Made by a program: the position numbers and the translations under genes | The notes under the pieces: generated by a model | The model's input: the letters and a program-made list of their open reading frames with translations, nothing else | What the model was told of the DNA's origin: nothing | Databases searched by the model: none | NCBI GenBank assembly: GCA_051747965.1 | Contig: JBNJGS010000075.1 | Location: forward strand, 1 to 14,321 | Length of the DNA: 14,321 nucleotides | Origin: JAQIBY01 sp051747965 | GTDB lineage: Bacteria > Bacteroidota > Bacteroidia > Bacteroidales > ML635J-15 | Direction of reading: 5' to 3' | Part shown: positions 1-7,007 of the stretch, piece after piece | How positions within the stretch are numbered: the first letter of the stretch is position 1 | How the letters are laid out: every line of letters starts with the position of its first letter

Positions 1-121
1 TGTCCCGACGCTGACAAAAGCCGGCGTGCCACAGGCAAGATACAGGCCGCAGGCAGAGAGCATGCCTGATGGAGAGTAACATGCTCACGCTGCCCAAATA
101 CAAAATCATCATCATATGCAG
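1..121. other. Left edge, GC-rich, no assignable gene
   Basis: This stretch is clearly richer in G and C than the intergenic DNA beside it, which suggests the end or start of a gene lying mostly outside the window. On the plus strand two frames run open from the edge and stop near positions 69 and 78. On the minus strand one frame with several ATG codons near 110-118 is open to the edge. None is long enough to recognise. A plus-strand gene ending here would converge on pruA and could share the hairpin at 122-153. The choice between strands is not decided by the sequence visible. Confidence 0.3.
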
Positions 122-153
122 AAAAAAAACGCCCTCATTTCTGAGAGCGTTTT
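122..153 (-). terminator. Intrinsic terminator of pruA
   Basis: Read on the minus strand, the arms AACGC (147-151) and GCGTT (128-132) and the inner arms CTCA/TGAG close a GAAA tetraloop, with one mismatch between the two helices. Eight T residues follow directly (122-129). It lies 18 bases past the pruA stop codon. On the plus strand the same hairpin is followed by only four T residues, so it may also act weakly on a converging transcript. Confidence 0.85.
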
Positions 154-170
154 CTGTATGACGGGTTTGA

Positions 171-1796
171 TTAACCCAGGAAAGGATATTTGTAATCGGT
201 TGGAGGTACGAGGCCTTCTTTTATTGACCGTGTGTTGATCCAGCGAACCAGGTTCAGGTAAGAACCGGCTTTGTCGTTGGTGCCGGATGCACGTGCGCCG
301 CCAAATGGCTGTTGGCCTACCACTGAACCGGTTGGTTTGTCGTTCAGGTAGAAGTTTCCGGCAGCGTAAGTGAGTCTGTCTTTACCCAGCAGCAGTGCTT
401 CGCGGTCGCGGGCAAAAATGGCACCTGTCAGAGCGTATTCTGATGTGTTGTCACAAAGCTCAAGGGTTTCCTCGTATTTGTCATCTTCGTAAATATAAAC
501 CGTCAGTACGGGAGCAAAAATTTCTTCTTCCATGCTCACGTAATGTGGGTCTTTAGCTTCAATGACGGTGGGCTCAATGAAATAACCTTTGGATTTGTCT
601 CCGTTGCCGCCAAAAATGATTTCTGCATCTTTGCTTTCTTTGGCGTCATTGATATATTTCATGGTATTATCAAACGATGCTTCATCAATCACTGCATTGA
701 CAAAGTTTGAGAAATCGGTTACATCACCCATTTTAATTTCTGCCAGCATTTCACCGACATGCTTTTTGATAGCGGGCCAGAGAGATTTGGGCAGATAAGC
801 GCGGGATGCAGCTGAGCATTTCTGTCCCTGGTATTCGTAAGCAGCACGAACAAGGGCAACAGCCACTTCTTTGGCATCAGCGGTGTGGTGAGCAAATACG
901 AAGTCTTTACCGCCGGTTTCACCGACAATTCTGGGATAAGATTTGTAATTGCTGATGTTCTGACCAATGATATTCCAGAAATTCTGGAATACAGGGGTTG
1001 AACCTGTGAAATGAATTCCTGCAAGGTCGGGGCTGGCGAAGGCTTCTTTGCCAATTACGCTGCCGGATCCCGGAAGGAAGTTAATAACGCCGTCTGGCAT
1101 ACCGGCTTCCTTATAAATTTTCATCAGGAACCAGTTGCTGAACAGGGCTGTGCGTGAAGGCTTCCACAAGGCTACGTTACCCATCAATACCGGGCTCATG
1201 GGCAGGTTTGAAGCGATGGCTGTAAAGTTGAAAGGTGTGATGGCAAAAACAAAACCTTCCAGTGGACGATACTCCAGGCGATTGAGAACTCCTTTGACAG
1301 ACATTGGCTGTTCAGAGTAAATTTCTGTCATATACGATGCATTGAAGCGCAGGAAATCTATTGTTTCACATGCCGCATCAATTTCAGCCTGATTAACATT
1401 TTTACCTTGCCCCAGCATGGTGGAAGCATTGATTAAATTCCGGTATTTTGTGGACAAAAGCTCGGCCACCTTCAAAATGATAGAGCCGCGCTCTTCAAAA
1501 GGCATGTTTTCCCATGTCTTTTTTGCTTCCAGAGCAGCCTCAATGGCCATTTTTACTTCTTTTTCACCCACTTTATGGTAGCGTGCCAGTACATGCTGGT
1601 GGTTTGTCGGCATGGTTACTGTATCCATATTGCCGGTTTTGATTTCCTTGCCACCGATGATGGGGAAAATCTCCTGCTCTTCATTCATCAGGCGTTCCAG
1701 CTCTTTTTGCAGTGATTCGCGTTCTTCACTGCCGGGAGCATAATCTTTTACCGGTTCGTTTTCGGGATACTCAAAATGATAAATCGAGTTGTTCAT
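171..1796 (-). CDS. pruA: L-glutamate gamma-semialdehyde (1-pyrroline-5-carboxylate) dehydrogenase
   Basis: This cytoplasmic enzyme oxidises glutamate semialdehyde (P5C) to glutamate with NAD+, the last step of proline and arginine/ornithine breakdown. The 541-residue product is a full-length aldehyde dehydrogenase of the long P5CDH type (as in human ALDH4A1) rather than a short generic ALDH. Visible landmarks are the PFNF segment (188-191), FTGSTP in the cofactor-binding part (263-268), the general-base Glu293 in GETGGKD, the nucleophile Cys327 in GQKCSAASR, and the C-terminal QPFGGARASGTNDKAG block (496-511), which is typical of P5CDH. No proline dehydrogenase domain is fused, so PutA activity must be encoded elsewhere. 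It is divergent from tdh, has its own terminator, and a good TTTG/TAAATTTG promoter lies upstream. The ATG at 1796 gives the family's normal N-terminus. Identification is firm. Confidence 0.95.
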   Translation of the reverse strand: MNNSIYHFEYPENEPVKDYAPGSEERESLQKELERLMNEEQEIFPIIGGKEIKTGNMDTVTMPTNHQHVLARYHKVGEKEVKMAIEAALEAKKTWENMPFEERGSIILKVAELLSTKYRNLINASTMLGQGKNVNQAEIDAACETIDFLRFNASYMTEIYSEQPMSVKGVLNRLEYRPLEGFVFAITPFNFTAIASNLPMSPVLMGNVALWKPSRTALFSNWFLMKIYKEAGMPDGVINFLPGSGSVIGKEAFASPDLAGIHFTGSTPVFQNFWNIIGQNISNYKSYPRIVGETGGKDFVFAHHTADAKEVAVALVRAAYEYQGQKCSAASRAYLPKSLWPAIKKHVGEMLAEIKMGDVTDFSNFVNAVIDEASFDNTMKYINDAKESKDAEIIFGGNGDKSKGYFIEPTVIEAKDPHYVSMEEEIFAPVLTVYIYEDDKYEETLELCDNTSEYALTGAIFARDREALLLGKDRLTYAAGNFYLNDKPTGSVVGQQPFGGARASGTNDKAGSYLNLVRWINTRSIKEGLVPPTDYKYPFLG

Positions 1797-1823
1797 AGGA
1801 CTGCATTTTTTAATTCAACGTTT

Positions 1824-1861
1824 ATTTGTACAAATTTAAAATTGTTTTGAAAATTTCAAAA
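1824..1861. repeat. Two perfect palindromes over the pruA promoter
   Basis: ATTTGTACAAAT (1824-1835) is a perfect 12-base palindrome overlapping the -7 element and likely start site of pruA. TTTTGAAA (1845-1852) and TTTCAAAA (1854-1861) form a 17-base inverted repeat with one central base that covers the -33 element. Two dyads on the two core promoter elements are what an operator would look like, but the DNA is very A/T-rich, so chance is not excluded. Confidence 0.4.
1831..1860 (-). promoter_or_regulatory. Bacteroidota-type promoter of pruA
   Basis: On the minus strand TTTG (1857-1860) is followed after 18 bases by TAAATTTG (1831-1838). This is an exact match to the TAnnTTTG -7 element with spacing inside the range known for Flavobacteria and Bacteroides. 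Transcription would start near 1824, giving a leader of about 28 bases before the ATG at 1796. Confidence 0.6.
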
Positions 1862-1916
1862 TGACGAATGTTATATTTTTAATTAAATTATCCTCTTATT
1901 TTTGAAGAAATACTTT

Positions 1917-1924
1917 TAGTTTTG
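1917..1924 (+). promoter_or_regulatory. Possible -7 element for tdh-kbl
   Basis: TAGTTTTG matches TAnnTTTG exactly and lies 29 bases before the tdh ATG. The only TTTG upstream (1901-1904) is 12 bases away, too close for a normal -33 element. The call therefore rests on the -7 box and position alone. Confidence 0.3.
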
Positions 1925-1953
1925 TTTTTATTAAAATAATGAAGGGTTAAACT

Positions 1954-2901
1954 ATGGAAAAAATATTGGTTACCGGTGCACTGGGACAGATTGGTTCTGA
2001 ATTAACAGACAGTCTCAGAGAGAAATACGGAAAAGACAATGTGGTGGCAAGTGACATTCAGGAGCCTTGCGAAGAAATGAAACAGGCAGGTCCGTGTGAA
2101 ATTCTTGATGTGCTTGACAGAGAAGCTCTGGAAAACATGCTTGATAAATACAATATTGACAGCATTTACCATCTGGGAGCCATATTGTCTGCTGTGGGTG
2201 AGAAAAAACCGCAACTGGCATATAATGTAAACATGAACGGATTGTTCAATATCCTGGAAGCGGGTCGTGTGAAAAAGCTGGAACGCATCATGGTTCCAAG
2301 CTCAATAGCAGCTTTTGGACCTGATTCTCCAAAAAATGATACCCCAAATGATACCATCATGCGTCCCAATACCATGTATGGTGTTACCAAGGTAGCCGGA
2401 GAATTGCTGTGCAACTACTATGTGAAACGTTATGGCCTTGATGTCAGAGGCGTTCGCTATCCTGGGATTATTTCATACAAAACCCTGCCTGGTGGCGGTA
2501 CCACCGATTATGCTGTGGAAATCTTTTACGAAGCGGTGAAAAACAAAAAATATACATCCTTTTTGAAGGAAGATGCGCGTTTGCCCATGATGTTCATGCC
2601 CGATGCCATCAAATCAATCATGGATCTGGCAGAAGCTCCCTTTGACAGTCTGAAACATCATGCTGACTACAACGTGGCAGCGGTTAGTTTCACACCCGCA
2701 GAACTGGCTGATGCCATCAAAAAGCACATCCCTGAATTTGAAATCACTTACGAACCGGATTACCGCCAGGAAATTGCCGATTCATGGCCTGCAAGCCTGG
2801 ATGATTCCTGTGCCCGCCAAGAGTGGGGGTGGAGTCACGAATACGATCTTGACAAAATGACGGCTGTCATGCTTGAGAAAATTGCTGAAAAACTATCCTA
2901 A
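1954..2901 (+). CDS. tdh: SDR-type L-threonine 3-dehydrogenase (NAD-dependent epimerase fold)
   Basis: The 315-residue protein belongs to the extended short-chain dehydrogenase family and most resembles the SDR form of threonine dehydrogenase known from Flavobacterium and animals. It would oxidise L-threonine to 2-amino-3-ketobutyrate with NAD+. Visible are the nucleotide-binding TGALGQIG at 7-14, Ser116/Ser117 in VPSSIAAFGP, the catalytic Tyr142-x3-Lys146 in MYGVTK, and the diagnostic GGGTTDYAVEIF block (181-192). It is unrelated in fold to the zinc-containing Tdh of E. coli. A GAAGGG sequence (1941-1946) seven bases before the ATG is a fair ribosome-binding site. The gene for the next pathway enzyme begins 12 bases after the stop, so the two are very likely one operon. 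An epimerase of other specificity is the only real alternative, and context argues against it. Confidence 0.9.
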   Translation: MEKILVTGALGQIGSELTDSLREKYGKDNVVASDIQEPCEEMKQAGPCEILDVLDREALENMLDKYNIDSIYHLGAILSAVGEKKPQLAYNVNMNGLFNILEAGRVKKLERIMVPSSIAAFGPDSPKNDTPNDTIMRPNTMYGVTKVAGELLCNYYVKRYGLDVRGVRYPGIISYKTLPGGGTTDYAVEIFYEAVKNKKYTSFLKEDARLPMMFMPDAIKSIMDLAEAPFDSLKHHADYNVAAVSFTPAELADAIKKHIPEFEITYEPDYRQEIADSWPASLDDSCARQEWGWSHEYDLDKMTAVMLEKIAEKLS

Positions 2902-2913
2902 AAATACACCACT

Positions 2914-4137
2914 ATGAGTCTTGATAAATTAAATAAAGTGCTTGATAAAGAAGTGAAAGCACTGGAAGATAAAGGAACAGCCAAAGGTGCCGAAATGGTC
3001 ATTGAAAAGATCATACCGGCAGAAGGCAAGAAAGGACCCCGCTACCTGATCCGCGGATATGGTGACAAGGAATTCATCAAAATGAACTCCAATTCATACC
3101 TGGGGCTTAGCATGAATGAAGATGTCATCAAAGCGGAAGAAGAAGCCGCCCTTAAATACGGTGTTGGTCCGGGTGCCGTGCGTTTTATCAGCGGTACTTA
3201 CGATTTGCACGTGGAGCTGGAAGACCGTCTTGCCAAATTGCACAAGCGTGAGGCCGGTATGATTTTCTCCAGTGCGTATGTCACCTCCATGGGTGTCATT
3301 GTACCTCTGGCTACCAAAGAAACCGTGTTTGTCAGTGATGAGCTGAATCACAACTGCATTATTCAGGCCATGCGCCTGAGCCGGCCGGCCGGTAAATTTA
3401 TATACAAACACAACGACATGGCTGATATGGAAGCAAAGCTGAAGGAGGCTGTGGGCGCTGGAAAGCGTGTGCTTCTGGTTACTGATGGCGTGTTTTCCAT
3501 GCGTGGCGATTATGCGCCCCTGGATGAGATTCAGCGTATTGCCGAAAAATACGAAGACAAGTTTGAAGAAGGCATCATTACCATTGCCGATGATTCACAT
3601 GGTGTTGGTGCTTTTGGCGAAAACGGCCGTGGTACCGAAGAAATTACCGGAGGGAAAATGGATATCCTCATTGGCACACTTGGAAAAGCCTTTGGTGTGA
3701 ACGGCGGTTATGTGGTAAGCTCAGAAAAAGTAGTACGCTACCTGAGGGAAACCGCTCCCATGTACATTTATTCAAATCCCATCACCAATTCCGAATGCGC
3801 GGCCGTACTCAAAGTGCTGGATATACTGGAGTCAGATGAAGGCAAAAATCGCCTGAAACATCTCAGCCGGATGACCGACCGCTTTGAAAAAGGACTTGTG
3901 GACAATGGAATGGAAACCATTCCGGGACCGCATCCGGTAACACCACTGATGGTGCGTGATACTGATAAAACAGCCGGAATTGTGAATCACCTCAGGCAAA
4001 ATGGCGTACTGGCAACGGGTCTGAACTTTCCTGTTGTGCCAAAAGGCGATGAGGAAATCCGCTTTCAAATCAACGGAGACCACACTGAAGCTGATGTCGA
4101 TTATGTGATTGACCTGCTTAAAAACTTCAAATCATAG
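2914..4137 (+). CDS. kbl: Glycine C-acetyltransferase (2-amino-3-ketobutyrate CoA ligase)
   Basis: This PLP enzyme of the alpha-oxoamine synthase family is expected to cleave 2-amino-3-ketobutyrate with CoA to glycine and acetyl-CoA, completing threonine breakdown after Tdh. In the 407 residues I see NSNSYLGLS (58-66), GPGAVRFISGTYDLH (85-99), His146 in DELNHN as the likely ring-stacking histidine, DDSHGVGAFGENGRG (226-240) with Asp227 and His229 for the cofactor, and the Schiff-base Lys258 in GTLGKAFG. The sequence after the lysine reads VNGGY rather than the GASGGY-like stretch of E. coli Kbl, and the N-terminus is about ten residues longer than usual. Other members of the family (AONS, ALAS, serine palmitoyltransferase) are possible on motifs alone. 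The immediate tdh neighbour decides for Kbl. No clear ribosome-binding site precedes it. Confidence 0.85.
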   Translation: MSLDKLNKVLDKEVKALEDKGTAKGAEMVIEKIIPAEGKKGPRYLIRGYGDKEFIKMNSNSYLGLSMNEDVIKAEEEAALKYGVGPGAVRFISGTYDLHVELEDRLAKLHKREAGMIFSSAYVTSMGVIVPLATKETVFVSDELNHNCIIQAMRLSRPAGKFIYKHNDMADMEAKLKEAVGAGKRVLLVTDGVFSMRGDYAPLDEIQRIAEKYEDKFEEGIITIADDSHGVGAFGENGRGTEEITGGKMDILIGTLGKAFGVNGGYVVSSEKVVRYLRETAPMYIYSNPITNSECAAVLKVLDILESDEGKNRLKHLSRMTDRFEKGLVDNGMETIPGPHPVTPLMVRDTDKTAGIVNHLRQNGVLATGLNFPVVPKGDEEIRFQINGDHTEADVDYVIDLLKNFKS

Positions 4138-4535
4138 ATTGTAACAACATGCAGATTAAGAAAGTCACCTCAGAACAGGGGTGGCTTTTTTGTTGTGGTA
4201 CTTTGTAAAAAGCAGCCGGAAAGTATAAACAGCCTGTAGCTCCTTTGTCAAAACATATCTGCCTTATGCAGCATAGAATGATTTTGATGCTTTTTACCAA
4301 AAAATCCTTTGGATTTACTATACATAAGAATTTAATAGTGGCTTTAGTCGAAAAATATGATAATGTATATCAAAGAGGTTACACAAGTTTCGGACTTGTA
4401 TTTCAAATATATTGCTATTGATTTTTCACGGATTTTTTCTTTATGAAATATTTCAGACGTATAATAAAGATGAAATAAGAATTTTCCCGTGTTAATATTT
4501 TGTTAATTTCGTTCGTGAAAATGATTGATGAAGGA
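4138..4535. other. Intergenic region upstream of the TPR regulator
   Basis: After the terminator at 4161-4191 the DNA becomes strongly A/T-rich and holds no credible gene. Three small dyads are visible: AAATCC/GGATTT around TTT (4302-4316), ACAAGT/ACTTGT around TTCGG (4383-4399) and the perfect palindrome GAAATATTTC (4445-4454). None has a T-run, so they are not terminators and could be operator sites. I find no exact TAnnTTTG box; the nearest is TAATTTCG at 4504-4511. Confidence 0.4.
4161..4191 (+). terminator. Intrinsic terminator of tdh-kbl
   Basis: AAGTCACC (4162-4169) pairs with GGTGGCTT (4180-4187) over eight positions, one of them a G-T wobble, around a ten-base loop. The run of T residues (4186-4191) begins within the distal arm. 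It lies 24 bases after the kbl stop. Confidence 0.75.
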
Positions 4536-6158
4536 ATGATGAAAAGGGGGATATTGATTCTGTTTACCCTGTTATGCGGAGTGGGTGTGACAATTGCTCA
4601 GATTGACAGGCATCTTGTATCAATAGAACAGGATAGCATGCATCTTGACTATGTTTTTCAGGACACTAGTTTATCTGCACAGATAGCCGGTAAAGCTACT
4701 GAATTGCAAAAAAGTATTGTTACGAATGTTATGACAGGGAAATATGAGGCCCTTTACACCAATTTGCAGCAACTGGCCTTTATACATCTGCGCATGGCAG
4801 ATTATGAACAGGCACTGGAATACCTTAGTATGGCCGGTGATTATTGCGCGCTGTATGGAAACAAACCCGATCAGGCTGTGATTATCCGACGGCTTGGTAC
4901 TGTCTATACGGAGATGGGAATGCTGGAGAAAGGATTGGAGTATCTGAAAGAAGCCCACAGGATGTTTATTGATACCGGAGATACGGTAAATTATGAATAT
5001 GCCAAATCACTGAAAAATGTCGGGCTGAATTATTCCAGACAGGATGAGTACCGTCAGGGACTACAGTATTTTGAAAGGGCACTGGTACTCGGTGAAAAAC
5101 TTGATATGCCGCTTGAAGTAGCATCCAGCTATGCCAATATGGCCGGTGCGTATCTGTACCTGGACAGTCCGGATTCAGTTCTTCTTCTTCTGGACAAAGC
5201 CGAGGAAATATTTACAGAGCATGAGGATCTGCTGGGGCTGGGCACAGTTTTTAACAATCGTGGTGAATATTATCTGCAAAGGGATGATTACAGGAATGCG
5301 CTCAACATGTTTATAAAAGCCAATTATTCCTATGGTGAAGTGCAGGAAAACCGTTTCAGAATCAATGCCCTTAAAAATATTGCTCTGATGCATTACAAAC
5401 TGGGCAATAAGGATGAGGCAGTAAGGATGTATCAGGAATACATCAGTGCCAACGCAAAAATGATGCGTGCCAAGCTGGATAAAACCATACAGAATATGGA
5501 TGCCAGATATCGCTTTGTGGAGCAGCGCAGACGTGCTGAAAACCAGTTGGCACTTTCCAAAAAACAAGCCAAACTAAAATCCTATCAGGTGTTGTTGCTC
5601 GCCGGCTTGCTGATTATTCTGGTTGCCGGAACTTCTGTTTATATTTATCAAAGGAAGCTGGAATCAAAATTGGTGAAAGTGCAGCTTGAAAAGGAAAAAA
5701 GCGAGAAAACTGATCTGCGCAATGAAATTGGCTTCAAGGATAGGGAGCTGGAAGGCTTTGCCCTGAACATCACCCATAAGAACAAAATGCTTGAGGATAT
5801 CAAGGAAAAACTCAATGCCCTGAAAGAAAAAAGGGATGGAGTGGACAGCAAAAAACTCAGGGACCTCAAGTACATGATTGATCAATTCCTGCAGAACGAC
5901 AAAGAGCTGGAAGATTTTCACAAGCAAGTGGAAATTTTGCAGCAAAATTTTCTTTATGTACTCAAAGAGGAGTATCCATACCTCAATGAAAATGAGACCC
6001 GTTTGTGTGTTTTGCTGCGTTTGGGAATCAGCTCGAAAGACATTGCCCTGATGAGAAATGTCTCTGAAAAATCAGTTCATATGGCCAGGTACAGGCTGCG
6101 GAAAAAAATGGGACTTGATTCCAACACCAACCTGGTGGAGTACCTGAAAAATATCTGA
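4536..6158 (+). CDS. Membrane-anchored TPR sensor with C-terminal LuxR-like HTH
   Basis: From this ATG the product has 540 residues. It carries an N-terminal signal sequence (KRGILILFTLLCGVGVTIA, cleavage likely before QIDRH) and about six TPR-like helical pairs at roughly 74-308, with motifs such as ALEYLSMAGDYCALYGN and GLEYLKEAHRMF. A single membrane helix follows at 350-372, then a charged coiled coil (about 373-460) and a LuxR/GerE-like helix-turn-helix at 482-540 (NENETRLCVLLRLGISSKDIALMRNVSEKSVHMARYRLR). This architecture, periplasmic TPR sensor joined to a cytoplasmic DNA-binding domain, is a common Bacteroidota regulator of unknown ligand. The frame is open upstream to a TTG at 4500, but only ATG 4536 or 4539 places the signal peptide at the N-terminus, with GAAGGA just before. 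No sensor partner lies beside it, so targets are unknown. Confidence 0.85.
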   Translation: MMKRGILILFTLLCGVGVTIAQIDRHLVSIEQDSMHLDYVFQDTSLSAQIAGKATELQKSIVTNVMTGKYEALYTNLQQLAFIHLRMADYEQALEYLSMAGDYCALYGNKPDQAVIIRRLGTVYTEMGMLEKGLEYLKEAHRMFIDTGDTVNYEYAKSLKNVGLNYSRQDEYRQGLQYFERALVLGEKLDMPLEVASSYANMAGAYLYLDSPDSVLLLLDKAEEIFTEHEDLLGLGTVFNNRGEYYLQRDDYRNALNMFIKANYSYGEVQENRFRINALKNIALMHYKLGNKDEAVRMYQEYISANAKMMRAKLDKTIQNMDARYRFVEQRRRAENQLALSKKQAKLKSYQVLLLAGLLIILVAGTSVYIYQRKLESKLVKVQLEKEKSEKTDLRNEIGFKDRELEGFALNITHKNKMLEDIKEKLNALKEKRDGVDSKKLRDLKYMIDQFLQNDKELEDFHKQVEILQQNFLYVLKEEYPYLNENETRLCVLLRLGISSKDIALMRNVSEKSVHMARYRLRKKMGLDSNTNLVEYLKNI

Positions 6159-6191
6159 TAAGCGTTTCCCGACAGATTTTTGCTTTTTTTT
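6150..6191 (+). terminator. Weak candidate terminator after the TPR regulator
   Basis: ATCTG (6153-6157), which overlaps the stop codon, can pair with CAGAT (6173-6177) across a 15-base loop. Two T-rich runs follow (6177-6181 and 6184-6191). The stem is short and the loop long, so this is a weak call. Confidence 0.3.
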
Positions 6192-6434
6192 CATGAAATT
6201 GACTTTTAAAACCGCCTTTTTTATCCGGAATAAGCCTTGCTTTGTCCTTATTTGTGGAAATATTTTGTAAAAATTCTATCCCTGAACATGAAGATGACTG
6301 AATTTTATTGCATTTGTGTATTTTATAATGTTGTGTAATACGCACAAAATGAGACTGATGGGATCCTCTGTAGTGGCATTGTAGATAAATGGGAAAAATT
6401 ATTTGGTTTATGTAGATGTGTTGTTGCTGTACTT
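6159..6434. other. A/T-rich intergenic stretch, nothing supported
   Basis: Past the possible terminator I see no gene with plausible composition on either strand. A small dyad TTGTG/CACAA brackets seven bases near 6333-6349. A long minus-strand frame that crosses from here into the TPR gene has an implausible composition and no homology that I recognise. Confidence 0.4.
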
Positions 6435-6435
6435 T

Positions 6436-6468
6436 TTGCTTCACTTGCTTTTTTATCCGATACATTTG
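6436..6468 (+). promoter_or_regulatory. Promoter-like site before a structured non-coding region
   Basis: TTG (6436-6438, within TTTTTG) is followed after 22 bases by TACATTTG (6461-6468), an exact TAnnTTTG match. The spacing is at the long end of the accepted range. Transcription would begin near 6475 and run into the strong terminator at 6854-6892. Confidence 0.4.
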
Positions 6469-6474
6469 CTCCTG

Positions 6475-6892
6475 CAAGATTGTTCTCATGAAGCACCAAT
6501 TAATATATCAGGTATTGCGGCCGGCAAATAAAAAGCAAAATTTTTATTTGTCCGGCTCAATATTTTGCAGCCCGGTCAATCACGTCTGTTCCACAATCTC
6601 AAACTTGTTTGGCGGGCTGCTAAATTTTGATTCACCAGTGTCACACCATAATAATAAACTATCTCAAAATCTACGGATGTTACTTCAATCCCAACATCTA
6701 CTCAAGGTAACAAAGCAAACAAAGGTTTTTGGAAATTTTATGTTTGCAACCTTCATTCTGAACAACACGTTACCTTATCTATTCCCAATACCTCAGATTG
6801 ACTTCTGACTATAACTTATTGTGGTTCTTTCCCAAAGTAACGCACTGGTGAAAGAGAGGAGGTTTACGGCTTGGCCTCCTCTCGTTTTTTTT
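6475..6892 (+). ncRNA. Candidate structured RNA of about 420 nt
   Basis: Between the promoter-like site and a strong terminator lie four further stem-loops. Stem A pairs 6520-6534 with 6541-6556: 15 base pairs, one bulged T and a six-base loop. Stem B pairs GCAGCCCG (6567-6574) with CGGGCTGC (6613-6620). Stem C nests GCAAACA (6715-6721) with TGTTTGC (6741-6747) inside GGTAAC (6706-6711) with GTTACC (6769-6774). Stem D pairs TCTTTC-CCA (6826-6834) with TGG-GAAAGA (6846-6855) with one bulge, and just overlaps the terminator stem. I do not see the hallmark sequences of tmRNA, RNase P RNA or SRP RNA. It could also be a long leader of the transporter gene downstream. Everything is read by eye, with no folding energy or conservation behind it. 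Confidence 0.4.
6854..6892 (+). terminator. Strong intrinsic terminator without an obvious gene upstream
   Basis: GAGAGGAGG (6854-6862) pairs perfectly with CCTCCTCTC (6875-6883) around a 12-base loop. One G and then eight T residues follow (6885-6892). The polarity is unambiguous because the minus strand lacks a T-run. It lies about 700 bases past the last upstream stop codon and 115 bases before the transporter start. Confidence 0.88.
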
Positions 6893-6953
6893 CATACTTG
6901 ACTACCCATTACTTTTATCCTCTCTAAATAAGCAATTCATGTTGTACGAATTG

Positions 6954-6982
6954 TTGAAGGCTGTATTTTTTTTCTAATTTAG
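6954..6982 (+). promoter_or_regulatory. Possible promoter of the MFS transporter
   Basis: TTG (6954-6956) is followed after 18 bases by TAATTTAG (6975-6982), one mismatch from TAnnTTTG. It would give a leader of roughly 20 bases before the ATG at 7008. If real, the transporter does not depend on read-through of the terminator at 6854-6892. Confidence 0.35.
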
Positions 6983-7007
6983 CCGGCAAATCAAAAAACG
7001 ATGAGTT

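Noticed and set aside
719..1054. A minus-strand open frame inside pruA
   Set aside because: It is an out-of-frame shadow within a gene whose catalytic motifs are all intact, so it is not evidence of a frameshift or second gene.
4500..4535. TTG at 4500 as start of the TPR regulator
   Set aside because: It would put 12 residues, some charged, before an otherwise standard signal peptide. ATG 4536 or 4539 is better placed, with GAAGGA in front.
6028..6489. A 153-codon minus-strand frame across the end of the TPR regulator gene
   Set aside because: It overlaps about 130 bases of a well-supported gene, is full of Gln, His, Ile and Cys, and has no recognisable motif.
6576..6701. A minus-strand run of about 42 codons (reading VDVGIEVTSVDFEIVYYY...) that looks protein-like
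   Set aside because: It lacks an ATG, is bounded by stops on both sides, and I could not link it to any family. A decayed gene fragment remains possible.
6488..6808. A 106-codon plus-strand frame beginning with ATG just after the promoter-like site at 6461-6468
   Set aside because: The predicted peptide has no glutamate and hardly any aspartate, is unlike every other protein in the window, and runs straight through the stem-loops. A chance open frame is more likely.
6475..6892. tmRNA, RNase P RNA or SRP RNA in the structured region
   Set aside because: The length would suit the first two, but the conserved 5' and 3' sequences, the tRNA-like end and the GAGGAAAGTC-type block are absent.
6519..6991. 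The shared decamer GCCGGCAAAT at 6520 and 6982 as a direct repeat
   Set aside because: Many 10-base matches are expected by chance in a window of this size, and the similarity does not extend clearly beyond it.
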